A stretch of 64,000 nt of DNA. Source: an uncultured Algibacter sp. (GTDB lineage Bacteria > Bacteroidota > Bacteroidia > Flavobacteriales > Flavobacteriaceae). The position numbers and the translations under genes were made by a program. Position 1 is the stretch's first letter, and every line of letters begins with the position of its first letter. The DNA is taken from assembly GCF_947487575.1 (NCBI RefSeq), contig NZ_CANKXG010000002.1, positions 103,179 through 167,178 on the forward strand, in the 5' to 3' direction. Positions 36,145 through 46,523 of the stretch are shown here, piece after piece. The notes beneath the pieces were generated by a model. That model did not search any database. It saw nothing but the letters and a program-made list of their open reading frames with translations, and was not told the DNA's origin.

Positions 36145-38535
36145 TTACTCCGTTCGTAAACTTTTTATTGGGTTAGCAATAGCTGCTTTAATGGAATGAA
36201 AACTCACGGTTAGCAGTGTAATGCCTATGGCTCCCATGCCTGCTACGACAAAAATCCACCAAGAGATTTGGGTTCTATAAGTATAGTTATTTAGCCAACT
36301 GTTAACGCCGTAATAGGCTAAAGGCGTTGCTATAACTATAGCTAACACAACGAGCTTTACAAAATCTTTAGAGAGTAATTTCCATAAATTAAATACAGAA
36401 GCCCCCACCACTTTACGCACTCCTATTTCTTTTTTACGTTGTTCTGCCATAAAAGATGCCAAACCAAAAAGCCCCAAACAACTTATAAAAATGGCGAAAA
36501 ATGCAAATAGATTGGATAATTTTTGAATGCGCTCCATAGTATTAAATTTCTTTGCAAAAGTTTCATCCACAAATTGAAATTCGAAAGGTACATTAGGTAC
36601 ATGTTTAGCAAAAACAGTTTCAATGGTTGTTAAAGCTTCTGAAATGGGTTTTTCAGGATTTAATTTCAATCTTACAAAATTGGTGTTATCGTAATTTATC
36701 ATATAAACACCTTGTTTTGTAGGCTCAAAAGGAGATTCTCTCAGTATATCTTTAACAACGCCTATAACTTTGTACTTTTTCTTACCCCATCGAATTGTTT
36801 TACCCACAGGGTCCGTTAAACCCATATAATTTACCGCAGTTTCATTAAGCACAAAAGCTGTAGAATCGGTTGGAAATGCTCTGGAAAAATCACGTCCTTC
36901 TAGAATATCCCAACCTATAGTTTTACCATAATCGTGAGAAATACAAAAAAGCCCCATATTAGTTACAAAATTGGGGTCTTTTCCTTCCCAATTAAACCCG
37001 CCCCCTGTAGACCACACATCTGTTAAAGGGCTAGAAGCTTCACACATTTCTACCACAGTACCCGTTTTTATAAGCTCGTTACGTAGTGTATTGTATTTGC
37101 CTTTGTAGGCCTCGGTGTTTTTACTTATCGTTATTAATCCTTCACTTTGATATCCTATTGGTCTGTTTTTTGAATACGTTATTTGTTTTTCAATAACAAT
37201 AGCGCCAATAACAAGAGTTACAGAAATAGTAAATTGTGCAATTACCAATGCCCTTCTAAAAGATGTTGTAGATTTCCCTACTTTAAAAGTCCCTTTTAAA
37301 ACTTTTACAGGATGAAATGAGGATAGATATAATGCAGGGTAGCTTCCAGCCATAAAGCTGGTTGCTACAATGCATCCAACACTAACTAAGTAAAAAAAGA
37401 TATTATTAAATGGGAAAATGATATGTTTATCTGCTAGGGCATTAAATGCTGGCATTACCAAAAGCACCAATAGTACTGCTATAATAAATGCAAATACTAC
37501 TACTAGAAATGATTCGCTTAAAAACTGATGGATTAATTGTTTTTTAGTTGAACCGATGGATTTAAGAACACCTACTTCTTTGGCGCGTTTCTCTGATTGC
37601 GCTGTACTTAAATTCATGAAATTAATACATGCCAATCCCAATACAAAAACACCTATAAAGCCAAAAATCCATACATATTGAATAAACCCACCTGTATTCA
37701 CTCCATTTTTCCATTCAGACTGTAAATGCCAATCTTTCATAGGATAAAGCACTAACTCTCGTAGGCTTCTTTTATTATTTCCTGGCACATTATCCTGCAC
37801 CACGGTTTTAATAGTTTCGCTAACAGATGCCATAGTCTTACCATCCGCTATTTGCACATATAATTTATACGAATTATTATCCCATAAATTTTTGTCTCTA
37901 GCTTCTTTTACCCAAGGGTAAGATATTGTATATAGTTCCCATGGTGCTATAAATTCTAATTCATGGAACTCTGAATTATAGGGCAAGTCTTCAAAAACAC
38001 CTGTAACAGTTGTATTTAATTTATCATCAATTTTCATGTGTTTGCCTACGGGGTTTTCTGACCCAAAAAAAGTACGTGCCGTAGATTGAGATATTACTAT
38101 AGAATTTGGCTTTTTTAATCCGTCCCAATCGCCGTAAATCATATTTAAGGAAAGCATCCTAAGTGCATCAGACTCCATGAAACCGCCATATTTAGAGAGG
38201 TTGTTATTATCTTTAGACAGTACGTAATCCCAATAAAAAGAACTCATAACAACATGCTTAAAATCGTCACTATATTTAGCTCTTAATTCATTACCCAAAG
38301 GGTATGGCATGGGTCTTCTTGTTCTGGTCTTTCCGTTCTCCGTTTTATGCATTAAAGCAAGGGCAATGGTGTCGTAATTCTCATGGTTTTTGTTATAGCT
38401 AACCTCATCATATATCCAAAGGCTTATTAACAGCACTACAGCCATACCTACCGCAAGGCCTCCAATATTAATGGCTGAATAGCCTTTGTTTTTAATTAGG
38501 TTTCGCCAAGCGATTTTAAAATAGTTTTGTATCAT
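36145..38535 (-). CDS. FtsX/MacB-type ABC permease
   Basis: A 796-residue permease with two copies of the MacB_PCD-FtsX unit: membrane helix at the N-terminus (NYFKIAWRNLIKNKGYSAINI), large periplasmic domain, three helices around 280-390, then a second helix near 430, second periplasmic domain and three final helices, with QRKKEIGVRKVVGAS before the last group. The long permease type acts in tripartite export. It is closely similar to the permease at 40743 and the two probably arose by duplication. Last gene of the hlyD-led cluster. Confidence 0.92.
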   Translation of the reverse strand: MIQNYFKIAWRNLIKNKGYSAINIGGLAVGMAVVLLISLWIYDEVSYNKNHENYDTIALALMHKTENGKTRTRRPMPYPLGNELRAKYSDDFKHVVMSSFYWDYVLSKDNNNLSKYGGFMESDALRMLSLNMIYGDWDGLKKPNSIVISQSTARTFFGSENPVGKHMKIDDKLNTTVTGVFEDLPYNSEFHELEFIAPWELYTISYPWVKEARDKNLWDNNSYKLYVQIADGKTMASVSETIKTVVQDNVPGNNKRSLRELVLYPMKDWHLQSEWKNGVNTGGFIQYVWIFGFIGVFVLGLACINFMNLSTAQSEKRAKEVGVLKSIGSTKKQLIHQFLSESFLVVVFAFIIAVLLVLLVMPAFNALADKHIIFPFNNIFFYLVSVGCIVATSFMAGSYPALYLSSFHPVKVLKGTFKVGKSTTSFRRALVIAQFTISVTLVIGAIVIEKQITYSKNRPIGYQSEGLITISKNTEAYKGKYNTLRNELIKTGTVVEMCEASSPLTDVWSTGGGFNWEGKDPNFVTNMGLFCISHDYGKTIGWDILEGRDFSRAFPTDSTAFVLNETAVNYMGLTDPVGKTIRWGKKKYKVIGVVKDILRESPFEPTKQGVYMINYDNTNFVRLKLNPEKPISEALTTIETVFAKHVPNVPFEFQFVDETFAKKFNTMERIQKLSNLFAFFAIFISCLGLFGLASFMAEQRKKEIGVRKVVGASVFNLWKLLSKDFVKLVVLAIVIATPLAYYGVNSWLNNYTYRTQISWWIFVVAGMGAIGITLLTVSFHSIKAAIANPIKSLRTE

Positions 38536-38547
38536 GGTAGTTGTTTT

Positions 38548-40086
38548 TTATTTACTATAAAACAAGTCAAAAGGAAATATCTCAGAATCCTCAGCATTAG
38601 GCTTTAAATAATAAAAGGCATAATCTTTCTTTTTACCTTTCTTAAGAAATGAGAATTTAATAGGATAATAACCAGATTCTAAAGGCAAAACATAGCTTTT
38701 ACCATACTTTACATTATGCATACCTATTTTAGTTATAATTGGTTGGTTATTGATATACATTTTTATATCGTAACCTGAATTTAGAACAAAAGTATACATC
38801 CCAGCTTCTTCAATTTTTATATAACCTTCTAACACACAGCCATAGTTTGTCTCTTCTGGAAATAATGAAAAATCAAATTTTTTTTCAATCTTACCTTCTT
38901 TTACAGGTTTAAGCGAACTAAAATCAGGTAAAGTATCCCACTTTCCTTTATAGTACTTATACTTTAAACTAGACACTTGTGAATTTTCTAATTTAGATAT
39001 AGCTGGGAGAGTTTTTCCCAATGTATAGGTGTTGATACTGGTTTTATTAGTTTTATTGTTTCTTTTTTCTATAATCTTTGTTTTAAGTATTGCTGGTTCT
39101 TCTAACAATAATGTTTTTCCAAAAATCTTAGAGTCTTTAGTTGGCTCAGTACCATCAAGTGTATATCTTACATTTGATTTTCCAGATGTATTAAATAGTT
39201 TAATAGGTTGATTTTTTAACATAATCCCTGCCATAGGATGGATTATTATTCTTTTTCTAGAATAACCTTCATAGGCATATTTTAATCCATCATAAACACT
39301 TTTATAACGAATAGAACCATGGGTTTCTCCCTGATATTTCATGCTTTTCCAGTCTAACGCTGCAGGAGCAAAAGCGCTTAAAATCGAATCCATAGCAGCT
39401 ATTCCCATACCTTTATATGGCGTTCCTTCTCGTCCTGTATAAAATAAAGTTTTACCATGCAATGCAGGGTTATTAATTTTTTCTTTAGTGGTAGCTATCA
39501 TCACTTCATCATCCCACCAAAAAGAAGGGTCAACAGCAATATACGCTTCGAATAAATGAGGTTTATTGAGTAAAGCTGTCATTGCATATACTCCTCCAAA
39601 AGAATGTCCATAAAGAATATTTGTTCCATTGCTTGGGTATTTTTCATTGATGTAAGGCATTAATTCCTTTTCGAAAAAATTAAGAAACTGCATAGCTCCT
39701 CCTGAAGTTGGAAAATTTTCTTGATTAGTGGGGAGAAAATCACGATTACGGTCTGTGTTTTGAATAGCAACTATAAGCATTGGTGGCATTTTACCATTTT
39801 TAACAATGAATTCTTGAGCATTGCGTATTACATCTATATTTTTATCATTTCCATCAGTAACATAAATCACTCCATATTTCTTTTTCGATTTAGTGCTAAA
39901 CGTATTAGGTAACACGATTTCAATTTTACGCTGTTCTTGTAAAATTTTTGATTTAATAGTATCTGTAATAACTTTATACTCCTGAGAAATCAAAGAATTA
40001 CCCATAAGTATAAAGCATAAAAAACATAAGGTTTTTTGTACCCATTTGTTAAACACTATTTTTGTATGTAATTGAATTTTTATCAT
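38548..40086 (-). CDS. Esterase with CHB_HEX-like and PA14-like domains
   Basis: A 512-residue exported protein. Residues about 40-280 form an alpha/beta-hydrolase of the enterochelin-esterase (IroE/Fes-like) group with GHSFGG (Ser162 as nucleophile), AVDPSFWWDD and GETHGS. About 285-350 is a chitobiase C-terminal-like domain (FNTSGKSNVRYTLDGTEPT). About 365-510 is a PA14-like module (YYKGKWDTLPDF, GYIKIEEAGMYTFVLNSGYDIKMYINN). Such domains bind sugars or siderophore-like ligands. It is embedded between permease genes with 12- and 9-base gaps, so it is part of the export operon. Confidence 0.82.
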   Translation of the reverse strand: MIKIQLHTKIVFNKWVQKTLCFLCFILMGNSLISQEYKVITDTIKSKILQEQRKIEIVLPNTFSTKSKKKYGVIYVTDGNDKNIDVIRNAQEFIVKNGKMPPMLIVAIQNTDRNRDFLPTNQENFPTSGGAMQFLNFFEKELMPYINEKYPSNGTNILYGHSFGGVYAMTALLNKPHLFEAYIAVDPSFWWDDEVMIATTKEKINNPALHGKTLFYTGREGTPYKGMGIAAMDSILSAFAPAALDWKSMKYQGETHGSIRYKSVYDGLKYAYEGYSRKRIIIHPMAGIMLKNQPIKLFNTSGKSNVRYTLDGTEPTKDSKIFGKTLLLEEPAILKTKIIEKRNNKTNKTSINTYTLGKTLPAISKLENSQVSSLKYKYYKGKWDTLPDFSSLKPVKEGKIEKKFDFSLFPEETNYGCVLEGYIKIEEAGMYTFVLNSGYDIKMYINNQPIITKIGMHNVKYGKSYVLPLESGYYPIKFSFLKKGKKKDYAFYYLKPNAEDSEIFPFDLFYSK

Positions 40087-40095
40087 ATCAAAACT

Positions 40096-40731
40096 TTAAT
40101 TATTAATCTTCAAACCTTTAAATTTTCCAGAGGAACCATTTCCTACCCAAAGCCCAATTGTATCCGATTTTATTTCTGTAAGTCTTTCGACCACTAAATC
40201 GGGGACTTTCGAATTATTTACATAAACACGCACTTCTTTTTCTCCTACTTCAATTTTTAGGTGAAACCAATCCTCTGGATTCGGTGGTGTTTTAATTTCA
40301 TTTTCAAACTCGCCCGTTCTAGTTGTTCTCAACTCTCGCCATGTGTATTTTGGTTGACAGATGTATTGTAGCATGTGACTTTTTCTGGTAGCTTCTTTTG
40401 CTAAAAAGTTAAAAGGTCTAAAGTATATGGCTTCATAAGTAGCGTTGTCTTCAATATTAAAAGCAAACCCAACAAAACTTTTGCCTTTTAAATTCTGCCC
40501 TAAAAGGTCCAATTCTATAGTTCCTTTTTTAAATGCTATATTTTCAAAAATGACTAATCCATCGCCTTTATTCGTATTCATAAAAATAATCGAGTCTTTA
40601 GAAATAGACCTATTAACGGTCTTTACTTCAATCTTATCAAATCCTACAATTTGCTGTTTTTTTTGTGCAAAGGCACTGGTGCTTACGATTATAAAAAAGG
40701 CTACTATTTTTAAAATTTTATTTGTTTTCAT
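40096..40731 (-). CDS. DUF1080-like (concanavalin-fold) secreted protein
   Basis: A 211-residue protein with signal peptide (ending SAFAQ) and a jelly-roll domain that resembles DUF1080/3-keto-disaccharide hydrolase-like proteins: GTIELDLLGQ, SFVGFAFNIEDN, EAIYFRPFNF, DWFHLKIEVGEKEVRVYVNN, ending IGLWVGNGSSGKFKGLKI. It may bind or cleave a carbohydrate; catalytic residues cannot be fixed by eye. It sits between the esterase (9-base gap) and a permease (11-base gap). Confidence 0.75.
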   Translation of the reverse strand: MKTNKILKIVAFFIIVSTSAFAQKKQQIVGFDKIEVKTVNRSISKDSIIFMNTNKGDGLVIFENIAFKKGTIELDLLGQNLKGKSFVGFAFNIEDNATYEAIYFRPFNFLAKEATRKSHMLQYICQPKYTWRELRTTRTGEFENEIKTPPNPEDWFHLKIEVGEKEVRVYVNNSKVPDLVVERLTEIKSDTIGLWVGNGSSGKFKGLKINN

Positions 40732-40742
40732 TGTATTTGTTT

Positions 40743-43136
40743 TTATTCTGTTCTTAAACTGTTAATCGGGTTTGCACGTGCTATTCTCGATATATGAAAA
40801 CTTATAGTTATTAGCGTCATTAAAATTGCACCTGCAATAGAAACCACAAAAATTGACCAAGAAACATTAATTCTATATTCAAAATTGAGTAACCAAGCAT
40901 TCATATAATAGTATGCGATTGGCACTGCTAATACGCAAGACAGTATAACTAGACCAACAAAATTTTTAGAAAGCATAATCCAAAGGTTAGATATCGAAGC
41001 CCCTAAAATTTTCCGAACACCTATTTCTTTGGTCCGCTGTTCTACCACATAAGATGTTAACCCAAATAGTCCCAAACAACTAATAAAAATGGCGAGTAGC
41101 GTAAATAAGCTAGCTAAATTTGAAATGCGTTCTTCTTCTGCAAATTTTCGTCCATATTCCTCATCTATAAATTGATATTCAAACGGCGAATTAGGAAAGT
41201 GCTGCTTAAATACTTTTTCTATTAGCTTTAAATTAGCACTCATACTTTTTTCTGGGTTTAATCTTAAATTATAATAGCCTAAATCGCCGCGCTTATTAAA
41301 TGCATATATCGCTTGTTTTACAGGCTCGTAAGGCGACTGGGTTATCATATTTTCTACCACACCAATAATTTTCCACTTGCCTTTGTGGTAGCCTGTTGAC
41401 TTTAAATAAGTCCCTACAGGATTTTTAAGTCCCATGTACTTTACAGCTGCCTCATTAATAAGTACAGCACTAGAATCTGTAGAGAACCTTTTCGAAAAAT
41501 CTCTTCCCTCTACAATCTTTAATCCTATGGTTTGAGCGTACTCATGCGAGACTTTAGTCCATGCAAAGCTATCTACAAAGCCCTCTGGCTTTCCTTCCCA
41601 TAAAAAACCACTTTCATTAGATTCTATTGCTGTGGTTGGACTGGTTGAAGTTGCCATTTCTACAACAGCCCCAGACCTCAAAAATTCATTACGCATTAAT
41701 ACATCTTTACCATAAAAACGACCATTCGCAGTTGGTATTTGTATTAAACCATTTTTATTATAACCTACAGGTCTGTCTTTGCTAAATTGAATTTGTTGCA
41801 TTACAACTATAGTACCTATAATAAACACTACAGAAACAGTAAATTGAGCTACTACTAGTATTTTTCGAGGTAACATTGAAAAACGCTCTGGTCGAAAAAC
41901 ACCTTTTAATACGCTTACAGGTTTAAAAGAAGACAAATACAATGCGGGATAGCCTCCAGAGATAAAGGTAATTAGCATTATAAATACTAATGAGCCTAAC
42001 CAAAATAGAGCACTATCCCATGGGAAATAAATGTGCTTATTTACAAGTTCGTTAAACCCATATAAGGACAATTGCACAATAACAACGGCAATGCTATAAG
42101 CAAGGCATACCACTAAAAACGATTCGCTTAGAAATTGATATATCAATGCATTTCTACTGGAGCCTATTGCTTTTCTAACGCCTACTTCCATAGCGCGCTT
42201 TTCCGATCTAGCCGTATTTAAATTCACGAAATTTATACACGCTAATAACAAAATGAGTAATCCTATAATTGAAAATAAGCGTACATATTTAATCCTACCA
42301 CCATCTGTTTGCTTTCCGCCTTCAAAATTCCATCTTAAATGCCAATCGTTCATAGGAAACAAAAACAATTCTGGATTAAATTTTTTAGTGCTCTTGCTTA
42401 AATTCTTTTTCAAATCTTTTATCTTAGACGATAGGGCTGCCATTGTCGTATTATCTGCTATCTGTACATAAAGTTGAAAAGAGTTGTTACTCCAATTATT
42501 TTCGGCCTTTTTAACCCAACGGTTCGTCTTTACATAAAAAGCCCACGGCATGACATATTCTATACCTTTAAAAGAACTTTTAACAGGGAAATCTTTATAA
42601 ACTGCAGTTACTTTTACGTTATATTTCGTGTTCACTTTTACAATCTTCCCTACAGGGTCTTTATCTCCAAAAAGTGCTTTGGCAGTAGACTCCGAAAGCA
42701 TAATAGAATTCACTTCCTCCACACCATTTCTTTTACCTTTTAAAATTTCTAAACTAAACATATCAGGCCCTCCAGATTGTACAAAAAGTCCTTCTCGTGA
42801 AATAGAAACGTCTTTAAATCCCATAGTCTGCTTACCGAAAGATGCCATCGCTATGTGTTTAAAATAGCTATCGTAATCAGTTCTTAAAGCTGTTTCTAAA
42901 GCTCTTGGGATGCCACCATGCGTTAATACTTCCCCATTAAAAGTTTCATTTTGAAGCACTAACGCTATTTTATCTCGATGTTCAATATGGTCATTATACG
43001 TTAATTCATCATAAACCCAGAGTGAAATTAAAAGTGTCGCAGCTATACCTATTGCTAATCCTCCAATGTTAATAGCAGAATACCCTTTACTTTTTATAAG
43101 GTTTCGCCACGCGATTTTAAAATAGTTACGTAACAT
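40743..43136 (-). CDS. FtsX/MacB-type ABC permease
   Basis: A 797-residue permease with the same duplicated helix-periplasmic domain-three helix organisation as the permease at 36145 and near-identical opening (NYFKIAWRNLIKSKGYSAINI). The segment EQRTKEIGVRKILGAS precedes the final helices. Middle member of the three permease genes. Similarity to the 36145 gene along the full length points to an old tandem duplication, later separated by the two secreted-protein genes. Confidence 0.92.
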   Translation of the reverse strand: MLRNYFKIAWRNLIKSKGYSAINIGGLAIGIAATLLISLWVYDELTYNDHIEHRDKIALVLQNETFNGEVLTHGGIPRALETALRTDYDSYFKHIAMASFGKQTMGFKDVSISREGLFVQSGGPDMFSLEILKGKRNGVEEVNSIMLSESTAKALFGDKDPVGKIVKVNTKYNVKVTAVYKDFPVKSSFKGIEYVMPWAFYVKTNRWVKKAENNWSNNSFQLYVQIADNTTMAALSSKIKDLKKNLSKSTKKFNPELFLFPMNDWHLRWNFEGGKQTDGGRIKYVRLFSIIGLLILLLACINFVNLNTARSEKRAMEVGVRKAIGSSRNALIYQFLSESFLVVCLAYSIAVVIVQLSLYGFNELVNKHIYFPWDSALFWLGSLVFIMLITFISGGYPALYLSSFKPVSVLKGVFRPERFSMLPRKILVVAQFTVSVVFIIGTIVVMQQIQFSKDRPVGYNKNGLIQIPTANGRFYGKDVLMRNEFLRSGAVVEMATSTSPTTAIESNESGFLWEGKPEGFVDSFAWTKVSHEYAQTIGLKIVEGRDFSKRFSTDSSAVLINEAAVKYMGLKNPVGTYLKSTGYHKGKWKIIGVVENMITQSPYEPVKQAIYAFNKRGDLGYYNLRLNPEKSMSANLKLIEKVFKQHFPNSPFEYQFIDEEYGRKFAEEERISNLASLFTLLAIFISCLGLFGLTSYVVEQRTKEIGVRKILGASISNLWIMLSKNFVGLVILSCVLAVPIAYYYMNAWLLNFEYRINVSWSIFVVSIAGAILMTLITISFHISRIARANPINSLRTE

Positions 43137-43168
43137 GATTTTATATTTTGATTGATGATGGAATAATT

Positions 43169-45547
43169 TTATTCCGCCCTTAAACTCTTAATCGGGTTAG
43201 TAAAAGCAGTTTTAATAGTTTGATAACTAATAGTAACAAGTGTTAATAGTAATGTAGACAGAATGGCTACAACAAAATACCACCAACTTACCTGTGTTCT
43301 ATACGCATAGCCTTGTAACCATTGCTCCATGACATACCATGCAATGGGTGTGGCAATGGCTCCTGCTATTATAATAAGTTTTATAAAGTCTATCGAGAAT
43401 AAAGCCAGTATGTTCTTAACGCTACTGCCCAATACTTTTCGAACACCAATTTCTTTTATTCTTTGGTTTACAAAAAACAGAATCAAACCATAAATACCAA
43501 GACACCCTATAAAAATGGCTAAGCCTGAAAATAGTTTTGACAGTGATAAATACCGCTGTTCTGTTTCATACTGTTCCGCAACTCGTTCATCTAAAAAACG
43601 GTGTTCAAAAATGTTATCGGGGAAGGTTTGAGACCAGATAGCATCTATCTGAGCTAATGCCGTTTTTGTATTGGCATAATTTAATTTTACAGCAATTTCT
43701 TTATACCAATTAGGATTGGACGTAATGATGGCCGGCTCTATTTCTTCTGTGAATTTTTGATTGTGGAAATTTTTAAAGACTCCAACAATAGTTGTTTTTT
43801 GTTTTTGAAATTGTAGTGATTTGCCTAGAACCTCTTCTGTAGAAGTAAGCCCAAGGTTTTCAACAAACTTTTCGTTTACTAGTACCTCTGTAGTTTTATC
43901 ATCTTTAAAGAAACGACGCCCAGTAACTAAAGATATTTTAAATAGTTTTAAATAATCTATATCGCCTGCTTTAAGAGTGGTACTAAATTCTTCATTTTCT
44001 GGCCTGCTATTATATTTTACTCCAGTCCCCCAATTATTTTCTGCAGCTCCAGGGCTACCAAAACAACTAGACACTTCTTGAATGCCTGAGATGTTTTTTA
44101 GACGCGCTTTTAAAGTGTTTAGGGTCGTTGGCTTAGTATTAGACGGAATATCGAACATAACGATGGATTCTTTTTCAAAGCCCAAATCGCCATTAACAGC
44201 ATAGGTAATTTGTTTAGAAATTACCAAAGTGGCCACAATAAGTATGATGGATATTGCAAACTGAGTTACCACCAATATTTTTCTTGTAAAAGTACCACCT
44301 GTATCATTAGGGTTCAACTTCCCTTTAAGCGCTAATACAGGCGCAATACGTGCTATTAAGACGCCAGGGTAACTTCCCGCTAAAAATGACACTATGCACA
44401 ATAAAACAGTAAAAAAAACAATAAACCTGAACTCAAAAAGACTTTTTAAAGAGAGCTCTAGCTCAAATAAGTTATTAAAAGCTGGTAAAACCGATGCTGT
44501 TACAACTATTCCAATAATGGCTGCCAATGCACTAATTAAAAAGGTTTCTACCAAAAACTGCCAGAATAAGTGTTGTTTTAAACTTCCCAATACCTTGCGT
44601 ACCCCTATTTCTTTAGAGCGATAAAAGGCTTGGGCTGTAGATATATTGATAAAATTAATGGAGGCAATGCTTATTAAAAACAATCCGATAATCCCAAAAA
44701 TGATTAAAAACGTAGGGCTTAAACCACCATAATCTGTATTAAAGTGTATATCAGATAAGGGCTGTAATCTATATATATGTTTGTTTTTAGCTCTTGGCCT
44801 GTATTTTTTAGGCAGTTCTAAAAGTACTGTTTCAACAGCTGCCATATCTTGATTGGGCTTTAAACTTACAAAACACTGTAAAGCAGAGGTCGTTCCATTC
44901 CACCTTTCAGATGCTATAAAATTCCATATCTTTTTAACGTTTTGAAAAGAAATAAAGATTTCTGTATTTAAAAATGTGGTTTTAGGCAAGTCCTTTAAAA
45001 CCCCAGTAATTTTAATAGACGTGTTATTATTAAGTACAAAAGTTTCCCCCACAACATCTTTTTTACCAAATAGCTCTAAGGCCTTTTGCGCTGTTATTAG
45101 CGCTGTATTTGGATTAGATATCTCTACATCATGACTTCCATCTACCAATGGAAAATTAAAAATTTTAAAAAAGTCAGCTTCAACAAATGACATATCTTGC
45201 TTAAATTTCGCTTTGCCATTACGTTTTGGGATATCAACTATTACATTAGTTAGTCTTACTATTTTAGCCACTTTATCTGTAAAGGCAAATTCTTCTCGAA
45301 ATACTTTTGCAAATCCTGGAGGTGCAGAAGCTATATGATGAATTTGCCCCATGTGTTCTTCTGTAGTAACTCTGTATATGTTATCTGAGTCCTCATGAAA
45401 TGTATCAAACGCCAAATGATGACTTATAAACAAATAAATAAGTATGCTACTAGAAAAACCAATAGCCAACCCTAAAATGTTTATAGCTGTAAATACTTTT
45501 CTCTTTACTAGATTTCGCCATGCGATTTTAAAATAGTTGCGTATCAT
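43169..45547 (-). CDS. FtsX/MacB-type ABC permease
   Basis: A 792-residue permease of the same architecture but clearly more divergent than the other two (NYFKIAWRNLVKRKVFTAINI; NQRIKEIGVRKVLGSS near the end). The periplasmic domains differ most, so it may handle a different substrate or pair with one of the other two as a heterodimer. First permease gene of the cluster, 48 bases after the DUF1028 gene. Confidence 0.92.
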   Translation of the reverse strand: MIRNYFKIAWRNLVKRKVFTAINILGLAIGFSSSILIYLFISHHLAFDTFHEDSDNIYRVTTEEHMGQIHHIASAPPGFAKVFREEFAFTDKVAKIVRLTNVIVDIPKRNGKAKFKQDMSFVEADFFKIFNFPLVDGSHDVEISNPNTALITAQKALELFGKKDVVGETFVLNNNTSIKITGVLKDLPKTTFLNTEIFISFQNVKKIWNFIASERWNGTTSALQCFVSLKPNQDMAAVETVLLELPKKYRPRAKNKHIYRLQPLSDIHFNTDYGGLSPTFLIIFGIIGLFLISIASINFINISTAQAFYRSKEIGVRKVLGSLKQHLFWQFLVETFLISALAAIIGIVVTASVLPAFNNLFELELSLKSLFEFRFIVFFTVLLCIVSFLAGSYPGVLIARIAPVLALKGKLNPNDTGGTFTRKILVVTQFAISIILIVATLVISKQITYAVNGDLGFEKESIVMFDIPSNTKPTTLNTLKARLKNISGIQEVSSCFGSPGAAENNWGTGVKYNSRPENEEFSTTLKAGDIDYLKLFKISLVTGRRFFKDDKTTEVLVNEKFVENLGLTSTEEVLGKSLQFQKQKTTIVGVFKNFHNQKFTEEIEPAIITSNPNWYKEIAVKLNYANTKTALAQIDAIWSQTFPDNIFEHRFLDERVAEQYETEQRYLSLSKLFSGLAIFIGCLGIYGLILFFVNQRIKEIGVRKVLGSSVKNILALFSIDFIKLIIIAGAIATPIAWYVMEQWLQGYAYRTQVSWWYFVVAILSTLLLTLVTISYQTIKTAFTNPIKSLRAE

Positions 45548-45595
45548 GGGTGTTTGTTGATTTATTAAACAAGAATTAATTAGAGATAAATAGGC

Positions 45596-46375
45596 TTATT
45601 GTTTTTTATACCATTTAGGTACGATAGAGATTTTAGTGCTGCGATTCTTCATCTCTTTATAGTTTTTTTTCCAATTTTCAAATAAATTAGAAAGAAGCTC
45701 TACTGCAGATGTTTCACCAGGATTCATACCAATAACACTTAAATCTAAATAAGGAATAGCTTCATTGTCCTTTGGTTTGGCAACAGTGATATAAGCTGAC
45801 CTAGCTCTTTGCATTCCACATCGTTTATCTCCACCTGCTTCTGCACCAGCTTTGAGAGCCCTCATCAGGCGAAATGCCAAAGGTTGTTTTTCTGCTGTAT
45901 TGAAAGCTTCAAAAGCGGCTAAAACTACATTTTCATCAGGTAGAGTATTGCCAATAACTATAAAGTCATTAGATGTTTTATGACCATTCCATTTCCAAAT
46001 ATTTTTGCCGTGATAGAAGGCTGGAGTTGTATGCTCCTCTAGTGATATCACAGCATATTGCTGTTCTTCTGGGTTAAATTTTTCACTCCTCATTGCTTCG
46101 ATGATTTCTTCTGGAGAAGAACCGTTTGATAGCATTTCAATGCCAAGTTTTCTTGGTTCTGAATTGCTTTTAGCTTGAACCACCACTACACCTTTACCTG
46201 GCACACATATACCAACACCTCTAACATCCCAAGTGCATGAAGCGCTAGCAATACCTATTTCTCTCGTAGTTCGGTCAACAGCTATTATAGACCAAGTTGC
46301 ATATGTATTCGTTTGGATTACAAAGATGAAAAGTAGTAATATTAGTAGTTTCGAATTGTTTCTTAAGTTTTTCAT
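45596..46375 (-). CDS. DUF1028 (Ntn-hydrolase-like) secreted protein
   Basis: A 259-residue exported protein (signal ending NTYA) that follows the DUF1028 pattern: TWSIIAVDRTTREIGIASASCTW directly after the signal, GVVVVQAKSN, and RALKAGAEAGGDKRCGMQ with ARSAYITV. The fold is related to Ntn hydrolases, whose nucleophile is the mature N-terminal Cys, Ser or Thr; here T-W follows the likely cleavage site, which would fit Thr as nucleophile. Activity is unproven. It starts 148 bases after the ATPase, the largest gap in the cluster, so an internal promoter is possible. Confidence 0.82.
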   Translation of the reverse strand: MKNLRNNSKLLILLLFIFVIQTNTYATWSIIAVDRTTREIGIASASCTWDVRGVGICVPGKGVVVVQAKSNSEPRKLGIEMLSNGSSPEEIIEAMRSEKFNPEEQQYAVISLEEHTTPAFYHGKNIWKWNGHKTSNDFIVIGNTLPDENVVLAAFEAFNTAEKQPLAFRLMRALKAGAEAGGDKRCGMQRARSAYITVAKPKDNEAIPYLDLSVIGMNPGETSAVELLSNLFENWKKNYKEMKNRSTKISIVPKWYKKQ

Positions 46376-46523
46376 AAGTTTATTTTTTGCTTTCTCAATG
46401 AGTTTCTATAAGGACTTTAAAATCACTTAATTATTACAGTATTCGAGAAATCAGTAAACATTTTATTTCTTTTTACTTCGATAGTATTATATTGAGTTAC
46501 TTAATTGCACAGCCAACAAAAAA

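Noticed and set aside
46376..46523. Third sigma-54 promoter before the DUF1028 gene
   Set aside because: GGC-like blocks exist but no GG-N10-(G/A)C with correct spacing, and dyads do not match the two good sites in length.
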